From Euperipatoides rowelli (Eukaryota > Onychophora > Udeonychophora > Euonychophora > Peripatopsidae), in NCBI GenBank assembly GCA_003024985.2, contig PXIH01S0030273.1: a stretch of DNA of 12,863 bases; one strand, written 5' to 3'. Below, one piece after another: positions 1 through 7,699 of this stretch (its first letter is position 1; every line of letters starts with the position of its first letter). A program made the translations under genes and the position numbers. The notes below the pieces were generated by a model. That model was given only the letters and a program-made list of their open reading frames with translations. It searched no databases and was not told the DNA's origin.

Positions 1-439
1 ATACGCTCTAGCACGGAACCCTAGACTTTTATTGCAATTATTATCTAAACAGGGGTTGTTTTAAATGAATGATTTTTTTTTTTTTTTAAATTGTCATAAT
101 ACCACCATATGTTTGTAATAAATCAATTATTTCAGCCAACATTATTGAGACTGGCATACTAATTAATACTAGATGTATTATATTGTAATACTAATTATAT
201 TGTAGCTAGGTAGGGAATATGCGCACAATACATGTTATTCATAAAGGCCATTTTGAATTTATCCATTTTTAAAATCAATGTAATGAAATGCCGAATGGTC
301 AAGTTTATTAAATTTGGCAAGATATTGTAAACTATAGCTTCTGTAATAAGTCAATCAAATTTTCCACCTAAACCTTTACATTTGATACTCATTAATTATT
401 ACTATCCAAAAAGCCCATTGTAAATATAGAAATACAATG
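1..439. other. AT-rich DNA with no recognisable feature
   Basis: I see no coding signal, RNA gene or clear repeat here. The stretch is AT-rich, with a 15-16 base T run near 72-87. Stops are frequent in all frames. Confidence 0.6.
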
Positions 440-535
440 GGGCTCTAGTCCTCTCCGCCCTCTCGACTCTTACCTCATAACCCCCTCCCTTAATAGCCCA
501 TCTCCTAACCCCTTCTCCCCTCTACCTCAGGTGTC
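440..535. repeat. C/T-rich (homopyrimidine-biased) tract, possibly a degenerate tandem repeat
   Basis: About 95 bases are strongly biased to C and T on the + strand, inside flanks made mostly of A and T. Phrases such as CCTCATAACCCCCTCCC and TCTCCTAACCCCTTCTCCCC recur at roughly 26-28 base spacing. This suggests a worn minisatellite, although the units are too diverged to define. It could also be a strand-asymmetric remnant of a transposable element. No ORF runs through it. Confidence 0.45.
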
Positions 536-986
536 CATTTATTTTTTTAAATACGAAAAACTGCTATTTGCCTCAAAGATTTAGAATATAAATCTCTTAA
601 TATTTCAAAATAGTCAAAGAACCAAATATTCTGGTTTTCTTATCTAAATCACTTTATACAGTAGCACATCTTAATGTTTATATTTAATAAGAAAAATTCT
701 AAAAATAATGTGACTTTTCATTTGCATAGTCAACATGTGTTTTTATGAAAGTGTATTGATTGATTTTTAATAATAAAGTCATCCATGTGCAGAACTATAA
801 AAGTTAAAAGTTACACTGCTGAATTATATAATAGAATAACAAAGCTGTTCTCATTTTTTTTTATTATAATAAAGATGTATGCCATAATCTGAAACTAAAG
901 TTTTATAATATCTAAAAATTTTAATAATATTCTCAGTTTATAATATTGTCAACAATTATTAATTGCATCTTTTAGTATTTAAAAAT
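536..986. other. AT-rich DNA with no recognisable feature
   Basis: Short A and T runs and dense stops in all frames. Nothing is supportable before the target-site repeat of the LINE insertion that begins at 987. Confidence 0.6.
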
Positions 987-995
987 AAAGCATAT
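987..995 (+). repeat. 5' target-site duplication of the + strand LINE
   Basis: AAAGCATAT occurs here immediately before LINE-like sequence begins. It occurs again at 2027-2035 immediately after the poly(A) tail. A 9-bp direct repeat exactly at both ends of a poly(A)-tailed segment is the signature of target-primed reverse transcription. Because the tail is itself A-rich, the left edge of the repeat is ambiguous by about three bases. Confidence 0.75.
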
Positions 996-997
996 AT

Positions 998-1815
998 AGG
1001 CTGGTTAGGCCATTGAGGCAAGGGGGCTTGGGCATACATGATGTGCAATATTTGATGGATGTTGTTAGGAGTAATTTATTTCTAACTTATATTACATTTA
1101 GTGGGGATTTGGGTTTGGCTCGGCTGGTAGAGCCTACTGATAGGCCTCCACCAGTTTTTACTGAGATTGCAGTGATGAAGCGCTTGAGGGTGGCTTATCA
1201 AAATACTGTTGATCTATTTTATTTGAACTATGTATCTCTCTTTAGTTATAAGGGTTATATTTTTATTATTCAGGAAGACTATGTACCTTCTCAGGAGCAG
1301 AGGTTACTGATGCCTATTTATAAGTGTTTTAAAACTTTTGGGGTATCTCCCAACTTATATGATTTTGTATTACGTTTGCTTATGAATACCATATATACTA
1401 GGGACCACTTGGTTCACAGATACCATTTTCAAATTCTCAGTGTATGTTCTTTATGTTTATATGATGAATATTTTTCTCATTAAATTTTTCAATGTCAATA
1501 CTTTGTAGAGCTAAGGTCTAAGCTCTCAGCCTTTTTTGATTTTCCCTTTTTTAATCGGGACTGCATTACTACTATTTCTTTTGCTATGCAGTGTAAGAGA
1601 ATTATTCCCATGTTATTTTTTGTTTATTTTATCATGTGGAAAATAAGGAATTTTTCCATATTTCAAGATCATGCCCATATTTCCAGCTTCAGGTTCTTCA
1701 GCTTGTTTTTGAGGATTTTAGGTTGATGGCAATATCTGTTTTTGATAAGAAGTGGAAGAACTATTACACGATTAGATTTTTTGACAGCTTTTTGGGAGAT
1801 GCATTGTATAAATAA
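998..1815 (+). pseudogene. LINE ORF2 C-terminal remnant (post-RT region and zinc-binding motif)
   Basis: The reading frame enters from the truncation junction without a true start codon; position 1013 is only a TTG. It stays open to 1483. Counting from 1013, residues 4-8 form the GGLGI block that follows the reverse transcriptase thumb in many LINEs. Residues 129-133 are TRDHL. Cys145 and Cys148, His156 and Cys161 give C-x2-C-x7-H-x4-C, the zinc-binding signature at the end of many LINE ORF2 proteins. A TAA stop (1481-1483) sits inside that motif, between His156 and Cys161, and the same frame continues past it with WKIRN at 1637-1651. Coding then appears to move to another frame near 1660-1700 and runs to a TAA at 1813-1815, the likely original end. 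The role in transposition is inferred from the family. Confidence 0.82.
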
Positions 1816-1977
1816 AATTTTGGGTGGGCATGTAGGTATTGCCCTGGCTTGTGCTACTTATCTATGGCTAACTATGTGATTTCTACCTACAGCTTGATTG
1901 GTTGCTGGTAATTTTTTGTTTTTGCATGGATTCAGGTTTGTGTAGAATTGTAATTATTTTTGTTTTGCATTAGAGTA

Positions 1978-1983
1978 AATAAA
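1978..1983 (+). promoter_or_regulatory. Polyadenylation signal AATAAA of the LINE
   Basis: A canonical AATAAA lies 24 bases before the start of the 22-A tract at 2008. That spacing is typical of a used cleavage signal, and it supports reading the A tract as a genuine mRNA-derived tail rather than a chance A run. Confidence 0.7.
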
Positions 1984-2007
1984 GTTATTTTGTGGGACAA
2001 ACCCCTC

Positions 2008-2029
2008 AAAAAAAAAAAAAAAAAAAAAA
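2008..2029 (+). repeat. Poly(A) tail of the LINE insertion (22 A)
   Basis: Twenty-two uninterrupted A residues end the element. The last three may instead belong to the downstream target-site copy. A tail this long and pure suggests a fairly recent insertion, in contrast with the mutations already present in the ORF2 remnant. Confidence 0.8.
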
Positions 2030-2035
2030 GCATAT
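2027..2035 (+). repeat. 3' target-site duplication of the + strand LINE
   Basis: AAAGCATAT, identical to 987-995, directly follows the poly(A) tail. Beyond this the flanks differ (ATAGG on the left, TATGA on the right), so the duplication is 9 bp or a little longer if one mismatch is allowed. Confidence 0.75.
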
Positions 2036-3060
2036 TATGAGGGGGAATATTCCTTATAATATTGCCAAAATTTGTTGTTGCAATTCCATATTTGCAGTAA
2101 TAATTTGTGATAGTATAATGTAGCCTACATACAAACAGGTATAATTACACAATAAAAAAGTGCACTCAAGGCAAAACATGTTACTCTATATGAAGTGATA
2201 ATTTATATACTTTAGAAAAATGTTCACTTTCCATTTCTAAACTAGTTGAATAATATAGTTTAAAATATTTCTTAGCATATTAATTTGATGTTCAAAAGTA
2301 CTTCACCATATTAAACTTATAAAATTCACAAATACTTTAGGAGGTAAAACCCACACCTCAAACCTCATGGGGGGGGGGGGAAATTGTTTCTTTTAGAATT
2401 AAAACTAATTTTAAAATGGGATTTTTTTTTTTGTATTGATATTAGATGCCATAATTTCAAGTGGTTTTGTATAATCAAAAATTGATCAAGTTCCTGCAGA
2501 TATTGTTAGAGAGCTTATCTTTGTTATTTTTAAATATCAATGTCAATTAAAGTTGAGGTTAAGCCTCACTAAAGTTGTGATATTGCTTATTTATTCAAAC
2601 AAATATAATAAATATCAATGTCATGTTAAATTATTAGGCACTATATTGATTATTGAAAATGATAGGTTATTCTTGCTTAATAACAAGATTTGCACTTATT
2701 ATGTCATTATGGGTAAGAATCAACTTAAAATAATAAGATTAGATACTGCTGTAAATTTGTTCTTTTAAGTCTTAATAGATGATCAAGTTATTTTAAATCT
2801 ACCTTTAGTACACTACACGAATCATTATTTACAAAATATAGTATATTAAATAAAGTGATCTCAATTCTTTAATAAATTAGTCATTATTTGAAGATCTAAA
2901 CTGATAAAAAAATATTTTATAGAACTTATCTGATATCATTTTTCAATTTTATGCCCCATATATCAAATAAATCAACAAGGTTAAGTTTTAAAAGTGAAAA
3001 TTATTTCTTTAATAATAGAAACAATGCTATTTCGATGGAAATTTTATTTCAGTGCTAATT
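2036..3060. other. AT-rich DNA without a gene; one G12 tract
   Basis: No coding or RNA feature can be supported. A run of twelve G (2369-2380) follows the phrase CACCTCAAACCTCAT. A 71-codon frame at 2553-2768 is AT-driven, matches nothing I recognise and is better treated as chance. Confidence 0.55.
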
Positions 3061-3200
3061 AAGGTAACCTACTGAGTAGAATATAAATATCATACCCATA
3101 CAGGCCTTTAGCCAGGGGGGGGGGGAGAGAGAGGTCAGGAAGAGCCCATCCTGGAATACCATTTTCCCGACTTAGCATAATACCTTTAAAATTTATCATC
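3061..3200. repeat. Possible dispersed-repeat fragment around a G11 tract
   Basis: This patch is richer in GC than its flanks. It contains ACAGGCCTTTAGCCA followed by eleven G (3115-3125), then GAGAGAGAGG and AAGAGCCCATCCTGG. Read on the minus strand, the phrase CCCCTGGCTAAAGGCCTG resembles a low-grade repetitive motif I associate with marine invertebrate genomes. That is recall, not a search. No ends or target duplications are visible. Confidence 0.3.
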
Positions 3201-3780
3201 ACATAATGAACAAAGACTTGCCGTCTATTATCTATTATCGTCTCTATTATCGAGAATAAATACCTTTTGGTCAATGATATTTTTGATAAACAAGTTACTG
3301 AAAAGCTTTTATAATAATAACTAACATGTTATATTACTGTATGTATTAGATTTGTTATTTATATCTCATTTTCATAACTTACAGTATGGTATATGTAACA
3401 AAGGCTGTTGTGCTTTGTTGGGAAGAATGCTAAACACTTCCGGGTGATTTCCTCCCCCCCCCCCCCTAAAAATTCCCAGTTTATTTTCCTTTGCTACACT
3501 ATGAAACCTTGCCACATTCTTTAAACTGATAACATCCTTCTTTTATTCCAGTAAAATATGTAAATTTTATGTTTATTTCAATAACCAACAAAAATCGGCT
3601 TAAGTAAATGCAGCTATTGTTGTCATTTTCCCGCCACAAATTAAAATAATTACTTTGTAGTTAGTTATGAGCAGATAAAAAAAAAAAAAAAAAGAAATNC
3701 CTAATNTAGGNTATACAGTATGTTTTTATTAATGAATAAATTTATTATTTTATTAATTAAAGACAATTCTTAGCTTATGA
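3201..3780. other. AT-rich DNA with C13 and A17 tracts and three N bases
   Basis: No gene is seen. There is a run of thirteen C at 3454-3466 and seventeen A at 3677-3693, followed within 20 bases by single N at 3699, 3706 and 3711. The A17 tract could be a retroelement tail, but no LINE or SINE body is recognisable upstream of it and I found no flanking repeat. Confidence 0.5.
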
Positions 3781-4090
3781 TTTTCATTTCATTCTTTTAT
3801 CTCTCAATCTATTAAAAAAAAAATTGTATTTACTTGCTTTTAATAATTATAGTAGAAAAACGTGGATGTTTATTTATTTTTTTGGTAAAGAATTTCCAGC
3901 AGTGTTCTTATCTCAATTTATGCTTCTCAATTTCATTCTTTTATATGTATTCTTATTTAAAAAAATAAAAAATATATTGTATTAACATGCCTTTAATAAT
4001 TATAGTAGAAAGCCATGGATGGTTATTATTTTTTATTTTTTTTGGCAAAGAATTTCAGCAGCATTCTTATCTCAATTTATGCTTTTCAAG
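3781..4090 (+). repeat. Imperfect tandem duplication, two units of about 143-159 bp
   Basis: Unit 1 (about 3781-3925) and unit 2 (about 3926-4090) share the same ordered blocks. TTTCATTCTTTTAT occurs near 3787 and 3930. TTTAATAATTATAGTAGAAA is at 3839-3858 and 3992-4011. TTCTTATCTCAATTTATGCTT is at 3905-3925 and 4064-4084. The spacing grows from about 143 to 159, so unit 2 gained A/T insertions. Just before unit 1, ATTCTTAGCTTATGATTTTC resembles the unit end, hinting at an earlier third partial copy. Unit 2 contains two consecutive poly-T-type expansions. Confidence 0.75.
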
Positions 4091-4264
4091 TTCACATAAG
4101 CGATCAACACCATCTGATGGAATTTGTCAGCAAACTAACTTTGAGTCACCTCCACTCACATACCATGTCTTGAATGTCATTTTTGGCTGATGATAGCACA
4201 TATAGACACTAAGAGCTTTCTTTTGATACTTCAACCATCTTTTTACGTTCAGCCGTTCTCTCAA
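4067..4264 (-). pseudogene. Unrecognised coding-like remnant on the minus strand, possibly an old exon
   Basis: One minus-strand frame from 4264 to a TAA at 4067-4069 reads about 65 codons with a single internal TGA (4127-4129). The stretch has a more balanced base composition than its flanks. The peptide has varied residues, including segments KRWLKYQKKALSVYMCYHQP and TWYVSGGDSKLVC, rather than low complexity. Immediately upstream on the minus strand is a textbook-looking 3' splice site: a T-rich tract then CAATTAG ending at 4267. A GTATGT donor-like sequence starts at 4163. I do not recognise the protein family. It could be a decayed exon, a transposon fragment or a chance frame. Confidence 0.25.
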
Positions 4265-4629
4265 ACCTAATTGAAAAAAAACGTATAGAATTAATATGAA
4301 GACTTTTACAGAGCGTGCAGTTTGGATGGAGCGTTGTTAGTTAGCAGACAAGTTAAAGTGATTTATCAAAGTTTTTTTTTAATTGATTTATGTTTAGTTT
4401 TACCTAAAAATATTTGTTTAATTAATCAATTTGGAAAATTTAAACTGAAACATATAAAAATTTGCAAGTTTCTACGTTGTTTTATAAAAATAAAATCCAC
4501 AAGCTGACGTCAAATTGACATAGCCAAAGGATAAAATCTCACTGGGGGAAAATGCATATCTGGGATCCAGATGCTAGTCATAACACTAGAGCCCAGAACC
4601 CGGATCCAATAAGTGACAAAAAGTAAATA

Positions 4630-4805
4630 GATAGCAGCTTTATTTTATTATTTACAGTCCTAACCTTACCCTTACCCTGAACTGTAACTCCTACTATGTA
4701 TTTAAAATATCGGGCTGAAAGGGAGTTTAATCTAGAGTCGAAATAATCCTTTTTTGATCAATTTTTTGATAATTTTGTGAAGATTGTAAAAACACAGTAA
4801 TTGAC
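4630..4805 (+). repeat. Left arm of a long imperfect inverted repeat
   Basis: This arm matches the reverse complement of 5335-5523 over most of its length. Matching blocks run in the same order: GCAGC(C)TTT, TTTACAG-CCTAACCTTACC, CCCTGAAC-TAACTCC-ACTA, and a near-perfect core at 4740-4765 (GAAATAATCC, T tract, GATCAATTTT). The core differs from its partner only by two T. The CCTAACCTTACCCTTACCC phrase is telomere-like but not a telomere repeat. The pair may be a foldback or MITE-like element, or two insertions of one repeat family in opposite directions. Confidence 0.7.
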
Positions 4806-5334
4806 ACTTATTGGATCCCCTTTCTATCGTCTCCTGTCATAACTTCATTACATTATTGTTTAGAAAAATAGTCAACCCATGTTATTACTTAAAGTTTTGA
4901 AGAAAANAAANAAATAAATAACAGAGAAAAAGTTACTTTCTTCGCATCAATATAAAATCCATAAAATTTTGAGATAATTCTTAGGATTGAAGTTGAAATC
5001 AATTTTAAGAAAGAAAAAAAAAACACCTCAAAATACCTGAAGGCTTTTGTACTTATTATTAAACTTGACACTACATAACAAAATGTTAACTATTATTTCA
5101 AAAGTTTTAATAATATTTCTTAAACATTCTTAGAGATTTTTTTTTTTTTAATGCAAATAAAACATGTTAAATGGTTATTTTTCAGACTGCATGTTTCAAG
5201 TATATTTTATAAAAACCACCAAGTCACCGACTGCAAATAAAAAATAATAAATAAAGGTTCGAATCAGAAGCCTTTAATGATTGAAAAGTATAAATCCATT
5301 TTAACCCGTTTTTACAATAAGCACAAATAGTTTT
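4806..5334. other. AT-rich spacer between the inverted-repeat arms
   Basis: About 530 bases separate the two arms. They contain no ORF of note and no transposase signature. Two N bases (4907, 4911) fall in an A-rich run. The phrase GGTTCGAATC (5256-5265) equals a tRNA B-box but has no matching A-box upstream. Confidence 0.5.
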
Positions 5335-5523
5335 GTCATTACGGTAGGTTTCACAGAAATTAGATTAAAATTGTCAAAATTGATCAAAAAAAAGGATTAT
5401 TTCACCCCTTCATCATCATAGGGTTGGGGAAAAGTGGGTTTAATACTTAGTTGGAGTTAGGGTTCAGGGTTGTGGTAAGGTTAGGCCTGTAAACAACAAC
5501 TAAAAAAAAAAGGCTGCAATCCA
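5335..5523 (-). repeat. Right arm of the long imperfect inverted repeat
   Basis: Reverse-complementing this arm reproduces the order of motifs in 4630-4805, including the 28-base core at 5376-5403. It is slightly longer than the left arm because of small insertions. The + strand reads GGAGTTAGGGTTCAGGGTTGTGG and AAGGTTAGGCCTGT. Arm identity looks like roughly two thirds by eye, so the repeat is old. Confidence 0.7.
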
Positions 5524-5790
5524 TCTTGACGAAAAACAGGCACAGACATTAACAGCTGACTTATAATTTTCAATTTGTGACGCCAATCACTGATCTACAT
5601 TCTGATTGGTCTGTAAAGGAAACGGCCCCTATTCTGGTCTGACAACCAGTCAAACATTTTCACTATTACTGGAATCAGGGTGAGATTTTTCTGCCAAAAA
5701 TCATCATATGAAGAGTTGATAATTTGATACAAATTGGCATAAAGTCGAATTTTGATGTATTTATGGACAGAGTATAACAAATTGATTAAT
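5524..5790. repeat. Possible outward extension of the repeat, with CCAATCA/TGATTGG palindrome
   Basis: The segment outside the right arm is less AT-rich. It has an inverted repeat, CCAATCA at 5583-5589 and TGATTGG at 5603-5609, around a 13-base loop. A minus-strand frame (5780-5595) stays open and reads on into the right arm after one stop. That continuity suggests one larger repeat unit rather than a host gene. No clear partner for this extension is seen outside the left arm, and the peptide is not a family I know. Confidence 0.3.
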
Positions 5791-6948
5791 TAAACAAGCA
5801 TTTTTTTTACAAAAATACACATAAATCAAAGAAGTTGAAATAGGCATTAATATACCACTTTAAATTTTAAATTTACTTTGCTGTTAAAAAAAAATCACCC
5901 TTTGAAACTTTTAAATATTTATGCAGCTTAAGACTACGCTATTAAAATTTTTTAAAAGTGATTATATAGATAATGATTATTGTTTATAAATTCTCAATTT
6001 TAAACATTTCTAACAGTAGTAATAATTTAACTCAACAATGGAAATATGTTAATATAACAAATGTGAAGTCATAATGAAAAAGTTGAATTTCATAGAAATT
6101 GAATCTGTAACATTTGACATATTGATCATAAATATTCCAGCTTTTGAAAGTGTTGGCATTTCCCTTTAGGTGCTAGGAGTGAATATTCATAATGTTTCTT
6201 GTGAAACAATAATCATGGGACACACTACATTTTAATCGAACAAGCCATGATAGTAGAGTATCCTAATCAATTTTTCTGTATAACCGTTTTCATTATTGTC
6301 CACTCAGATTGACTGTAGCCTACTAGCCAGTATCTTCTTTTTTTGAAAAAAAAAAACTACCCTTGTGAAATATTTTTATAGACTGTATATGAAACATGTT
6401 TTATATTTAAGGTGAGTACCTTATATTAATATTATATTAGCATAGAACCAGTGGTCATAATGTTAAAATTCATAGAATCTTCTCTTACAACTTATTAATT
6501 TTTCAGCTTCATTTAATTTCTGATTAAAAAAAAAAAAGACATAATCTGCATTTTTTTTTTTTTTTTTTTAAATTTCTCTTCTTTTTTGCAATGAATGTTT
6601 TAATATTACTATTTCTGGAAATATTATATTTTTTCTGAGTTGTATTTTTGATAATGAAATCAATACAATAAATTTGGGGTAAAAAATGTATTGATCATGG
6701 AAAATTTGCACTCATAAAATTTTTCCACCTGTTCATCTACATTATCTCAATGAGTAGAATAAAAATTTCATAAACATATAAGATTGGAGAGTGTAGAAAA
6801 CATATTGTGATTTGATTTTTACCATTTTTCATAATAGCCAAAGAATGTATTTAAATTTAACTAAAGATAAAATGTAGAAGAAAAAAAACTGTTTTAAATT
6901 TGGAAGTTAACTTTACAAATATTTTAAAGCAAATAGATTTAATTTAAA
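5791..6948. other. AT-rich DNA without a gene; adjacent A12 and T19 tracts
   Basis: No coding or RNA feature can be supported. Twelve A (6526-6537) are followed 13 bases later by nineteen T (6551-6569), so a single strand could fold into an A:T hairpin there. The remainder is ordinary AT-rich sequence with stops in all frames. Confidence 0.55.
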
Positions 6949-7018
6949 GCAATGGTGGTTCAGCGAGTGTATGTTCACCTGTCACATGGGTGACCCTGTT
7001 TACATTCCTGACCAATGT
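6949..7018 (+). repeat. tRNA-Asp-like sequence, probably the head of a decayed tRNA-derived SINE
   Basis: The 70 bases resemble a tRNA. An A-box-like TGGTTCAGCGAG lies at 6956-6967, an anticodon-loop-like CCTGTCACA has GTC (Asp) at 6981-6983, and a degraded B-box GTTTACATTCC lies at 6998-7008. The first seven bases GCAATGG pair with CCAATGT (7012-7018) at six of seven positions if G-T is allowed, giving an acceptor stem. The D-arm does not pair well, the anticodon loop is expanded and the T-loop is mutated, so this is not a working tRNA. Such heads are the usual 5' part of invertebrate SINEs. No SINE body or tail can be delimited downstream, and a plain tRNA pseudogene is the alternative. Confidence 0.6.
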
Positions 7019-7038
7019 GAATATTAGTTTTTTAAAAT

Positions 7039-7065
7039 CATGAATATTCTCGTTAGATATTCATG
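7039..7065. repeat. Perfect 9-bp inverted repeat just after the tRNA-like head
   Basis: CATGAATAT (7039-7047) and ATATTCATG (7057-7065) are perfect reverse complements around the 9-base loop TCTCGTTAG. It may be part of the SINE body. Its AT content means chance cannot be excluded. Confidence 0.45.
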
Positions 7066-7267
7066 TTATTTTTTTTTAAGCGTTATCTAATTTTATTTAA
7101 CTTTTAATATTTTTACAATTTTTATGATTTATTTATCATTTTCAGAAATGATAGAAAAAAAAATGGTACTAAGTAATTAAATATTTTTCCATAAAATACG
7201 AGTCAGAGCTTTTCATACATCTACTCCTATTAATATGTGCGGATAGTTCTTTATGGTCATCTTCATA

Positions 7268-7699
7268 TTTTTTTTTTAAATTTTATTTAGTTTTTTTTTT
7301 ATTATTATTAAAAAGCCTCCTAAATGCATACAATATTATTTACAAAACTTCAATTATTCAAAATTATAACAATTAGTCTAGTAACTATTTTTTGTTCCAT
7401 TAGAAAAAAAAATAATAATATGGTACATTTTGATATTTTTACCAAAAATGAACAAAATCAAAATAATGTTACCTTAAAATTACAAAATTAGTATCATCAT
7501 GGCACCTTTGTCACAATGTTTAGCAATATAATTCTGATCTTTAACAAACAAATCCCTCACATCCATAATGTAATTCACTTAAAATTGTTCCTTTTAACCC
7601 CACACATTTATTACTCTGGAACACAATTGCACATCTATATTTCCAGATAGAAAACCAAATTACCCACATCATCTTCCAAAACTTATCTTAATATTTTAG
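7268..7699 (-). other. Probable 3' UTR side of the antisense LINE, end not fixed
   Basis: Reading on the minus strand past the last recognisable ORF2 segment, coding signal fades. A possible 3' end lies at 7268-7287, where an AATAAA (complement of 7282-7287) is followed four bases later by a 10-A run (complement of 7268-7277). AAT-type triplets and another A run precede it (7291-7310). No target-site copy can be matched, because the left end of the element is uncertain. The terminus is therefore only a suggestion. Confidence 0.3.

Larger units (their letters stand above)
996..2029 (+). mobile_element. 5'-truncated non-LTR retrotransposon (LINE) with poly(A) tail
   Basis: This roughly 1.03 kb insertion contains only the C-terminal end of LINE ORF2, a 3' UTR, an AATAAA signal (1978-1983) and a 22-A tail (2008-2029). 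It is flanked by the 9-bp repeat AAAGCATAT. LINE similarity starts right at the left junction, as expected when reverse transcription stops early. The clade cannot be set from this part alone. The GGLGI block, the C-x2-C-x7-H-x4-C motif and the WKIRN segment fit the broad group of APE-type LINEs, and no RNase H is visible. The copy is dead: it lacks the endonuclease and polymerase core and carries an in-frame stop and a frameshift. It lies in opposite orientation to the larger LINE in the right half of the window. Confidence 0.88.

Noticed and set aside
2532-2623. 14-base direct repeat AAATATCAATGTCA at 2532-2545 and 2610-2623
   Set aside because: A match of this length is plausible by chance in AT-rich DNA of this size, and the flanks do not match.
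2553-2768. 71-codon plus-strand frame
   Set aside because: AT-driven I/L/N/K composition, no recognisable motif, and no start or polyadenylation context of note.
3059-3274. 71-codon minus-strand frame crossing the G11 tract
   Set aside because: Its proline run comes from the homopolymer, and the patch looks like repeat DNA rather than a gene.
4322-4507. 61-codon plus-strand frame
   Set aside because: Low-complexity AT-derived residues with no motif; length expected by chance.
4889-5071. 60-codon minus-strand frame containing two N
   Set aside because: It exists only because ambiguous bases hide possible stops; no motif.
5256-5265. Perfect tRNA B-box GGTTCGAATC
   Set aside because: No A-box at the needed distance upstream and no cloverleaf can be drawn, so there is no second SINE or tRNA call.
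5451-5490. Telomere-like GTTAGGGTTCAGGG phrase
   Set aside because: Not a regular hexamer array; it belongs to the inverted-repeat arm and recurs in complement at 4657-4695.
6949-7018. Functional tRNA-Asp gene
   Set aside because: The T-loop consensus is lost, the D-arm does not pair and the anticodon loop is expanded; a SINE head or pseudogene fits better.
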